Below are positions 38,562-44,887 of a stretch of DNA of 64,000 nt, in pieces; the first letter of the stretch is position 1; each line of letters opens with the position of its first letter. Where the stretch lies: contig NZ_CP133188.1 in assembly GCF_030913635.1 (NCBI RefSeq), forward strand, positions 3,410,001 to 3,474,000, written 5' to 3'. The notes below the pieces were generated by a model, which saw only the letters and a list, made by a program, of their open reading frames with translations, did not search any database and was not told the DNA's origin. Made by a program: the position numbers and the translations under genes. The DNA is from Sedimentibacter sp. MB35-C1 (GTDB lineage: Bacteria; Bacillota; Clostridia; Tissierellales; Sedimentibacteraceae).

Positions 38562-39974
38562 TTAATTTATATTAAGTGGGATCCATTTATTTATTTTATT
38601 GTTAAAAACACTTTCACCATAAACTTTCTCAATTAACGTAGGTTCTTTTTCACATATCATTGCATATAATGCTATTGTAATTTCAAACCATGACCTTCTT
38701 AAGTTACATAACTCATGATTGGTTTTATTTATCGAATTACCTTCCAACAAGTTTTCATGCATACATCCACCCTTACATAAATTAAATGCCCAACAATCCT
38801 TACAATTCATTAATACATCATTTAATCTATTATAATAATAACTTTGCATTGTTGTAATTAAATCATTATCTACTCCTCTAACTACATTTCCTAATTTGTA
38901 CGTGCTGTCACCAACAAATCTATGGCAATGGTATATGTCTCCATTAGTGTCTATTGCAATTGATCTCAGGCCAGCTCCACAGTATGAATTATCTATATTG
39001 TTGTATATTTTTCCATAATTAAAAAAGTTTATATTTAGAAACTCTTTTCCTGCCAGTATATTATTTAAAACATCTTCAGCAATCATTTTACAATTACCAA
39101 TAAGTTTATTAATATCATCTTTATTTAATTTTTCATCCTCATCACTTGTTGAAATCGGAATAGAAATCAAATTTTTATAACCACTTGTTTTAAAAAAGTC
39201 ATAAGTATTCTTATAATCAACATCATTTTTTGTAATAGTGTTTCTAATAACAATATCAGACATATCCTGCTGTAAATATTCATCTATATTACTTTTGACT
39301 TTATCATAAGAACCTATTCCATTCTCAAATTTTCGGTTATAATCTTGTTTTTCTTTACTACCATCTAAACTTAACATTATTTTAGTTCCAAGATCATTTA
39401 ATAATGAATATATTTTATTATTCATCACAGTACCATTAGTAGTTATAGAAAATCTGCAATTACTTAACTTCTGTAATTTTACATAACTCTTTATATATTC
39501 AATAAGTTCTATATTTAAAAGAGGTTCACCACCAAACAATGAAATTGTAGGAACAGTCTTTTCATCTAAATTATTAAATAATAAATCAACTGATGATTTA
39601 ACAACATCTTTACTCATATTATTAGTTTTATATAGATTTTTTTCATAGCAATATTTACATCTTAAATTACAATTGTTTGTCAAAAATAAAGAAATCGTCG
39701 AAATCTGAAATTTTGAATTATGGTTATTTAATGAAGGTTTTCCATTAGAGATTATTCCTTTATCACATAAGAATTTTATAAATTTTTTCTTTCTTTCAAC
39801 AATGTCTATATCAAATCTTTCTTTATCATGTTCATCTAAAGTATTATTTAGTATTTTCTCAGAAAGCTCATCAATACTGAATATAAAATTAGTATTATAA
39901 TCAAAAGCATATTTTCTATTAAACATATTAAAAAAATGCAGATTTGTTTCAACTATAGTATTTATATAAATCAC
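38562..39974 (-). CDS. radical SAM/SPASM peptide maturase, RiPP cluster
   Basis: 470 aa. Residues 1-90 look like a precursor-binding (PqqD/RRE-like) region; the SAM-binding CNLRCKYC motif has Cys102, Cys106 and Cys109; SLFGGEPLLN is the GGE motif; the C-terminal SPASM domain has SYCGAGLRSIAIDTNGDIYH, CHRFVGD, then NCKDCWAFNLCKGGC. Such enzymes form thioether (sactionine/ranthionine) or other crosslinks on peptides. The GTG start lies inside the sequence GAAGAGGTGA, so the true start is uncertain (next ATG is codon 17). First gene after the precursor. Possibly related to the clostridial Cys-rich-peptide maturase group described by Haft and Basu; to be tested. Confidence 0.9.
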   Translation of the reverse strand: MIYINTIVETNLHFFNMFNRKYAFDYNTNFIFSIDELSEKILNNTLDEHDKERFDIDIVERKKKFIKFLCDKGIISNGKPSLNNHNSKFQISTISLFLTNNCNLRCKYCYEKNLYKTNNMSKDVVKSSVDLLFNNLDEKTVPTISLFGGEPLLNIELIEYIKSYVKLQKLSNCRFSITTNGTVMNNKIYSLLNDLGTKIMLSLDGSKEKQDYNRKFENGIGSYDKVKSNIDEYLQQDMSDIVIRNTITKNDVDYKNTYDFFKTSGYKNLISIPISTSDEDEKLNKDDINKLIGNCKMIAEDVLNNILAGKEFLNINFFNYGKIYNNIDNSYCGAGLRSIAIDTNGDIYHCHRFVGDSTYKLGNVVRGVDNDLITTMQSYYYNRLNDVLMNCKDCWAFNLCKGGCMHENLLEGNSINKTNHELCNLRRSWFEITIALYAMICEKEPTLIEKVYGESVFNNKINKWIPLNIN

Positions 39975-40001
39975 CTCTTCTTTAACTATTTCTTAATTTG
40001 T

Positions 40002-40033
40002 AATTAGCAGCTGTAATTTTACAGCTGCTAATT
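40002..40033 (-). promoter_or_regulatory. Perfect hairpin between precursor and maturase genes
   Basis: 15-nt arms 40002-40016 and 40019-40033 (core AGCAGCTGTAA) are perfect with only 2 nt between. No U-tract follows on the transcript, so it is more likely a stabiliser/processing element or leaky terminator keeping precursor mRNA in excess. Confidence 0.75.
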
Positions 40034-40037
40034 AGTC

Positions 40038-40295
40038 CTAATATGTATGCGCATTTGGTGTTATTCCAATTGAATTTGGACATACTGATGGCGGCCAGTC
40101 TTCTATACATCCATCACAACATGCTGGCGGCACATCACAACAACCAGGAGTACAAGCACCCGAACAACCTCCTCCACATGGATCCGGATCATGACTTAAT
40201 GGTCCAATCAAATTATTGATATTCTCACTTAGCGATTCCATTGTAAAGTTTATTAATTTATTAGAGTTATAATCTTTAACACTCATTACCTTCAC
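40038..40295 (-). CDS. Cys-rich RiPP precursor peptide
   Basis: 85 codons after a very strong site (AAAGGGGGTGAAGGTAATG). Residues 1-35 form a leader without Cys (LINFTMESLSENINNLIGPL). Residues 36-85 are the core: Cys at 40, 44, 48, 52, 53, 59, 60, 63 and 72, with four equal 4-residue steps at 40/44/48/52, then CC-x5-CC-x2-C-x8-C. Gly, Ala, Pro, Asp fill the gaps, with Pro-Pro at 56-57 and 68-69 and a Cys-free tail ending HTY. No homologue recognised by eye. Position directly upstream of radical SAM, E1-like, YcaO and SagB genes makes it their substrate. Cys could become thiazoles, thioether bridges, or a mixture. Confidence 0.88.
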   Translation of the reverse strand: MKVMSVKDYNSNKLINFTMESLSENINNLIGPLSHDPDPCGGGCSGACTPGCCDVPPACCDGCIEDWPPSVCPNSIGITPNAHTY

Positions 40296-40549
40296 CCCCT
40301 TTCAAATATAATTTCTTTCAGATAAACTGAAAGTATTTAAATAATTTCAATTAATAGATTCTTATATATAATAAGTTTTTAATTGAGATTATTTATTTTT
40401 AAGAAAATAATTATACATTCATTTAATTTCATTATGTTGAAGTCAAATTCTATTATATAAATTAACTTTGAAATTTAGGCATTACTTGTTTTTACGTTTC
40501 CACCAAAAAATTATGCCTTTTATCTAAACGAATTAATAACGTTTTCATA

Positions 40550-40600
40550 ATTGTAGCATGCTTTTGACTTTTTGTCACTATATATTTTCATTTTAGTGAC
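40550..40600 (-). promoter_or_regulatory. Candidate promoter and operator of the RiPP operon
   Basis: On the minus strand: -35 GTGACA (40578-40573), 17-nt spacer, extended -10 TGCTACAAT with TACAAT at 40555-40550. A dyad GTCACTA (40574-40580)/TAGTGAC (40594-40600) with 13-nt centre overlaps the -35, where an RRNPP-type regulator could act. The box GTGACAAAAA recurs upstream of the pheromone gene. Confidence 0.55.
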
Positions 40601-40676
40601 TTTTATTAAATGTAATTGTACTTATTATTAAACCAAAATATATAATATATTAAAGGTTCAAAAATATTGTTGGGAT

Positions 40677-40700
40677 AAAAAAACTGCCTATTTTAGGCAG
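40677..40700 (-). terminator. Terminator after the pheromone-like gene
   Basis: CTGCCTA (40684-40690)/TAGGCAG (40694-40700), 3-nt loop, with seven A on the plus strand just outside giving a U-tract. Confidence 0.88.
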
Positions 40701-40716
40701 CTCACTTATTAATATA

Positions 40717-40872
40717 TTAAATTTTAATGTTCATTGAATTGATTATTATACCTATTCCTGGTGGGTCACTAAATATTCCAATCTCTTTTGAATTCTTACC
40801 AATAATTATAGAACAAATCAATACAGCGCAGATCACAATTAAGCCTACTGTTTTTAGCTTTTTTTTGAACAT
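40717..40872 (-). CDS. putative secreted pheromone pro-peptide of an RRNPP quorum-sensing pair
   Basis: 51 codons. ATG 40872 is 9 nt after GGGGG; another ATG at 40879 lies in a different, short frame. The product has KKKLK at positions 3-7, a hydrophobic stretch TVGLIVICAVLICSIIIG (8-25) as Sec signal, and a C-terminal part with SDPPGIGIII near residues 35-44 that could hold the mature peptide. Size, architecture and position (98 nt downstream of and co-directional with an HTH-TPR regulator) are those of Phr/PapR/NprX-type signals. It has its own promoter and terminator. The mature sequence is not known. Confidence 0.72.
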   Translation of the reverse strand: MFKKKLKTVGLIVICAVLICSIIIGKNSKEIGIFSDPPGIGIIINSMNIKI

Positions 40873-40911
40873 ATAACATATCCCCCAAATTATATTTTTT
40901 TATTATTTAAA

Positions 40912-40961
40912 ATTATAACATAAACACTTATTGTATTCAATAATTTTCTAGTTTTTGTCAC
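40912..40961 (-). promoter_or_regulatory. Candidate promoter of the pheromone-like gene with shared upstream box
   Basis: Minus strand: -35 TTGAAT (40940-40935), 17-nt spacer, extended -10 TGTTATAAT with TATAAT at 40917-40912. GTGACAAAAA at 40961-40952, 11 nt upstream of the -35, is the same 10-mer that overlaps the RiPP operon -35. Confidence 0.58.
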
Positions 40962-40970
40962 AATTATGCA

Positions 40971-42239
40971 TTATATTATGTGACCCGTCAAAATATTTTT
41001 GGCTTTTTTTATGTCGTTTTCATCTAAGTATATAAGGCACAACTTACTCGATATGTCAATTATTTCCTTATAATCCTTCCTTACTTTTGCAATATTTAAA
41101 ACTTTTAAATAAATATTTTCTAGTTTTTTTATATCTCCTGTTTTTTTATGAATATCTATTATTAAATAATATCCCTTTAGCTCATATTCGAAATCCTTAT
41201 GTTTTTTAGCTAAATCAATTCCAAGGTTTATTAAAATTAGTGCTTCGTCATTTTTATTTTGCATAATTAAAATATTAGCCTTATCAATTAACGACTTAGC
41301 TAAATTTTCAATATCTATTTCTGTTCTAATTTTTTGGGATACTTCTAAACATTTTAAAGCTTTTTCATATTCAAAGTATTCACAATATAATAAACCTATA
41401 TTATCATAAACATATGCTGCATCTGAACTTTTATCATTATTTAAGTATACTAACAAATTTTCATAAATATTTAAGGCTTTATCAAATTCTTTTAAATCCC
41501 TATAATTGTTAGCCTTAATTACGCTAGCATACACATAATTAGTATCCTCTATGTCTTTATCACATAAAATTAAAAATTCATTAATATATTTAATCGATGA
41601 TTTAAAATTATATAGCTTTCTATAACATAAAGATATGTTATAAATTGAATTTTTACGTGTCAATAAATCATCATTTAAAATTGCTGAAGAGTATGCCATA
41701 TTAAAGAATTCTAAAGCCTCTGCATAATACAATTCATTCATCTTACATAAACCTAAACGATTAAATATATAAGATTCATTCTTCTTATCAGTAATATTAA
41801 TATTGTTTAGTGCTTTTACATAGTAAATTGCTGCTTTAGAATATTCCTTATAATTAAAATAATAGTCTCCCTTTTTAATGCAAGCACATATGCCAACATC
41901 AATTAAATTAAACTTAACTGAAACATCAAAGGCGAAATCAATAGTTTCTAAATTCGGATTATCTTTTAACTTGTTTAAACAATATTGCCTAGCCTCTTCT
42001 TCTTGAGTCATTAATAAATTTGATTCATCAATATGTAAATTTATTTTTAACTCATTTGCTCTGTTATTAAATTTCTCGGCTAAATATCTAGCCGTCTCTA
42101 TACTTAATCCTCTTTTACCATTTTCAATCATACTAATAAAATTTCTTTTAACCTTCTTACCCTGCAAGTCATATTGCTTTAAGTTTAATAATTTTCTAAT
42201 CTTTTTTATTCTCTGCCCAGGAGTCAAAAATTCGTTCAT
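40971..42239 (-). CDS. HTH-TPR transcriptional regulator of the RRNPP (NprR/PlcR-like) type
   Basis: 422 aa from the ATG at 42239, 6 nt after AGAAGGTG (a GTG 9 nt upstream overlaps that site). N-terminal XRE HTH: GQRIKKIRKLLNLKQYDLQG, ISMIENGKRGLSIETARYLA (residues about 5-60). From about residue 105 on, a run of helical TPR repeats: KGDYYFNYKEYSKAAIYYVK, YIFNRLGLCKMNELYYAEAL, YVYDNIGLLYCEYFEYEKAL, LIDKANILIMQNKNDEALIL and others. This is the receptor architecture of intracellular-pheromone regulators; the adjacent pro-peptide gene strengthens the call. Likely activates or represses the RiPP operon and the pheromone gene according to imported peptide. Confidence 0.88.
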   Translation of the reverse strand: MNEFLTPGQRIKKIRKLLNLKQYDLQGKKVKRNFISMIENGKRGLSIETARYLAEKFNNRANELKINLHIDESNLLMTQEEEARQYCLNKLKDNPNLETIDFAFDVSVKFNLIDVGICACIKKGDYYFNYKEYSKAAIYYVKALNNINITDKKNESYIFNRLGLCKMNELYYAEALEFFNMAYSSAILNDDLLTRKNSIYNISLCYRKLYNFKSSIKYINEFLILCDKDIEDTNYVYASVIKANNYRDLKEFDKALNIYENLLVYLNNDKSSDAAYVYDNIGLLYCEYFEYEKALKCLEVSQKIRTEIDIENLAKSLIDKANILIMQNKNDEALILINLGIDLAKKHKDFEYELKGYYLIIDIHKKTGDIKKLENIYLKVLNIAKVRKDYKEIIDISSKLCLIYLDENDIKKAKNILTGHII

Positions 42240-42316
42240 AGTAAGCACCTTCTATCTTTGGCGATTTTTATTATTATATTATAACACATCTTAATGACTT
42301 TATATAAAACATGGAC

Positions 42317-42339
42317 TTGTGTCAATAGAATAGACACAA
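42317..42339. promoter_or_regulatory. TTGTGTC/GACACAA dyad upstream of the regulator gene
   Basis: 7-bp perfect arms (42317-42323, 42333-42339) with a 9-nt centre. TTGACA on the minus strand (42325-42320), a possible -35 for the regulator, overlaps one arm. It could instead be part of the terminal repeat of the IS3-like fragment that ends nearby; the two cannot be separated by eye. Confidence 0.4.
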
Positions 42340-42363
42340 AAAGTTTAATTTTTTTGACACCAC

Positions 42364-42858
42364 TCATGCAGCATCATGAGCAGCCTGTGGAGTCATATAA
42401 TTTATAGCACCATGAATCCTTTTACGGTTGTACCAGGATTCAATATATTCAAATATTACCTTGCGGGCAACATTAAAATCAAAATATTTGTGATGGTTTA
42501 CTTCTTCCTTTTTAAGTATGGAATGAAAAGATTCAATACATGCATTATCGTAGGGGTTTCCTTTTCTACTAAAGGAATGAATAATTTCTTTTGAGGATAA
42601 ATAGTCCTCAAATAAATGACTTGTGTACTGCGTACCTAAGTCACTGTGCAGAATAATGCCTTTTGTATTTTTAATATTTAAGCAAGCATATTTAACTGCT
42701 TTTACAGCTAATTCGGCTGTCATAGAAGTATCGTATGCGTAACCAATAATTTTCTTACTATGAAAATCCATAACAGAAGCTAAATAGGTCGAACCATTTT
42801 TTATGGTATATATATAGATTATATCAGTGCACCATTTCTGGTTTATGGCGGTAGCTTT
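42364..42858 (-). pseudogene. IS3-family transposase OrfB, C-terminal fragment 1
   Basis: 164 codons of an integrase-type (DDE) catalytic domain, open from codon KATAINQKWCTDIIYIYTIK at 42858 to the stop at 42364. First Asp in KWCTD, second in ILHSDLGTQYTS, Glu in NACIESFHSILKKEEV. The N-terminal half of OrfB and all of OrfA are missing. It ends head-to-head against a second IS3-type fragment at the A/T-rich junction 42856-42865. Confidence 0.85.
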
Positions 42859-42862
42859 TTAA

Positions 42863-43303
42863 AAAGATGGAACGATGCGCTATAATTGCACCATAATTGA
42901 TTTATATGACTGCAGTGTTGTTGCAACACTCAATGACAGCCATATTACAGCAGGTCTGGCAATTAATACTCTTAAAATTGCTTTAAAAAGATATAAGCCC
43001 GGCAAAGGAATCATTCTTCACAGCGATCAGGGAACACAATTTACTTCAAAGGATTTTAATGAATTCTGCATAAAATATCATATTCAGCAAAGCATGAGCC
43101 GTGCAGATTGTCCATATGACAATGCACCTATGGAACGGTTTTATAATACGCTTAAAAATGAACATTTTAATTTGTATTCCTTCCGCTCTCAGGCAGAACT
43201 TGATAAAGGAATATATGATTTCATTTATGTTAAATATAACCACCTAAGGCCTCATTCATATAACAATGGGCTTACCCCTTATGCTGCTCGTTGTGCCGCT
43301 TAA
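42863..43303 (+). pseudogene. IS3-family transposase OrfB, C-terminal fragment 2
   Basis: C-terminal part of a different IS3 OrfB: from KDGTMRYNCTIIDLYDCSVV through ILHSDQGTQFTSKDFNEF and NAPMERFYNTLKNEHFN to the stop at 43303. The first catalytic Asp is lost with the N-terminal part. The IS end presumably lies at about 43322-43350, whose sequence recurs in degenerate form at 31831-31859. Confidence 0.85.
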
Positions 43304-43617
43304 CAAAAATTTTATACACTGGTGTTACAATTTTGCTTGACTAGGACAACATTTAACTAATTCTTTATCCCTGTCCCAACATGTATGCTACAATATGAAC
43401 CTTCTTCATTTAATTAATTTCCTTATCTCTTAAAACTACTCTTGCTTAATGTCCTTTAATCTTTTATAATCTCAAGTTCTTCTATCTCTAGTGCTTCTCT
43501 ACTTAGATCAATTTATTTTGAATACAATCCTTTACCTGCTTGCCGTAATATTTTTGCTGTCTTTTATTCCCTCTTATAAGTTCCTATCACTCAATGTTCT
43601 TCAAGTTTTTCACATTA
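43304..43617. other. Gap with IS3-like end only
   Basis: 314 nt. The IS3-like end (43322-43350) is the only recognisable item; the rest shows no frame or hairpin worth calling. Confidence 0.5.
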
Positions 43618-44502
43618 TTAAAAGTTTAACTTTTCTTCTAAAAAAACTTTCCATCCATTTCTAAAGTCATCTACTTTAATATTTAATACACCATCAATAT
43701 CGCCTTGATGTACTAATAGTTCTATAAGTTTTTCCCTTCCATATGTTTTAATAATGTATTCAACCATGCTATACCCGTATGTGTATCTGCCTTCACTCAA
43801 ATTTAGTATATATAAGTCTGGCAATCCTTTTTCAATCATTTCCTTGTAATACGCTTTACTATAATCCCTATCCTGAGCTAAGTATTTGGCTGTTCCTTCC
43901 CATAACCAATCAATTTGGGCATTGCCGCCTGTTAAAGCCATTGTTGCAATATGTGTAAACTCATGTACCAAAACCCTTTTTAAGTCAATTGTATAACCAG
44001 ATTTATCTTTTATAGTAAAATAAATAGTATCACTTTTTATTGAAACCCCCATAAAGTTTATGTTCATATCATCAGGGTCGAATTTTAATTCATCAATTAC
44101 TGCTAATCTAATCTTTTCATATTCATCATACATATGTATTTTTACTTTAGGCATTTTTGTTTCATCTACATTTAAAAATTCCAAAACTCTATAATACTCT
44201 TCTTCCAATATTTTAATAGAATTAGATGCATATAACTTATTCGATTGATTGTTTGAGTTGTAGTACACCTCAAAATGATCGCTTACCAGATATTCATTAA
44301 ATATATTGCCTGCTCTGTCTTCAAAATAACCTTTTTTATCAATTTCTTCTTGCTTATTTATGTAGTCATATCCATATACATTATCATAACTATTAATACC
44401 TTCATCTTGATTTACTTCATTAAAATTACTACTTTTAGAATTGCATCCTGAAATAAAAATACATATTAAAAAACAATAAAACATTTTTTTAATTATACTC
44501 AC
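43618..44502 (-). CDS. lipoprotein with peptidase MA-like (HExxH) metallohydrolase domain
   Basis: 294 aa. Signal peptide and lipobox (MFYCFLICIFISGC, Cys20), a charged linker, then a gluzincin-like domain with HEFTHIA as the HExxH zinc motif (about residue 180) and WLWEGTAKYLA supplying the third-ligand Glu helix. Anchored outside the membrane. It lies inside the composite element but is separated from the RiPP operon by IS3 fragments. Extracellular proteolysis of pheromone or of the RiPP leader is conceivable but unproven; it could equally be unrelated cargo. Confidence 0.85.
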   Translation of the reverse strand: MSIIKKMFYCFLICIFISGCNSKSSNFNEVNQDEGINSYDNVYGYDYINKQEEIDKKGYFEDRAGNIFNEYLVSDHFEVYYNSNNQSNKLYASNSIKILEEEYYRVLEFLNVDETKMPKVKIHMYDEYEKIRLAVIDELKFDPDDMNINFMGVSIKSDTIYFTIKDKSGYTIDLKRVLVHEFTHIATMALTGGNAQIDWLWEGTAKYLAQDRDYSKAYYKEMIEKGLPDLYILNLSEGRYTYGYSMVEYIIKTYGREKLIELLVHQGDIDGVLNIKVDDFRNGWKVFLEEKLNF

Positions 44503-44887
44503 CTTTTTATCCCCTTCTTTTTAGTTCGCAATATATTAGGCATGTTAAGTGCAAATCCCCCTGATTATTACTGCCTTCTATATGCTGAATCTGGAATCAA
44601 ATTAGTCAAAGGAAATGAACTATCGTAATAGAAAAACTTATTCGGTACCACTTTGTTGTTATTTCCAAAATATCTCCGTCTTTAACTTCTATTTCATTAC
44701 TCTTAGTTCCAAATTGAATAGCTTTTATATTAGCTTTATCATTAGGAAGTTCAACTACATGTAATAATTAATATATAATATATGATAGTACCTCTTTTCA
44801 TGAACTCCTCCCATAATAATTACGAATCTACCATATCATTAAATTATAATTCATTTTTAAATAATTGGCAAATATTGATAAAAATAT
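44503..44887. other. Gap containing a possible coding remnant
   Basis: 385 nt. A minus-strand frame open over 44606-44767 without a start reads like protein (VVELPNDKANIKAIQFGTKS, then NEIEVKDGDILEITTKWYRI) and may be the tail of a lost gene. Nothing else recognised. Confidence 0.35.

Larger units (their letters stand above)
40296..40716. other. Control region of the RiPP operon
   Basis: 421 nt between the pheromone-like gene and the precursor. Contains the pheromone terminator (40677-40700), a candidate promoter with overlapping palindrome (40550-40600) and then a leader of about 245 nt before the precursor start. No further gene seen. Confidence 0.6.

Noticed and set aside
40717-40879. Alternative start ATG at 40879 for the pheromone-like gene
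   Set aside because: It opens a different frame that ends quickly and is only 2 nt from the GGGGG site; the 40872 start has ideal spacing and gives a signal-peptide-bearing product.
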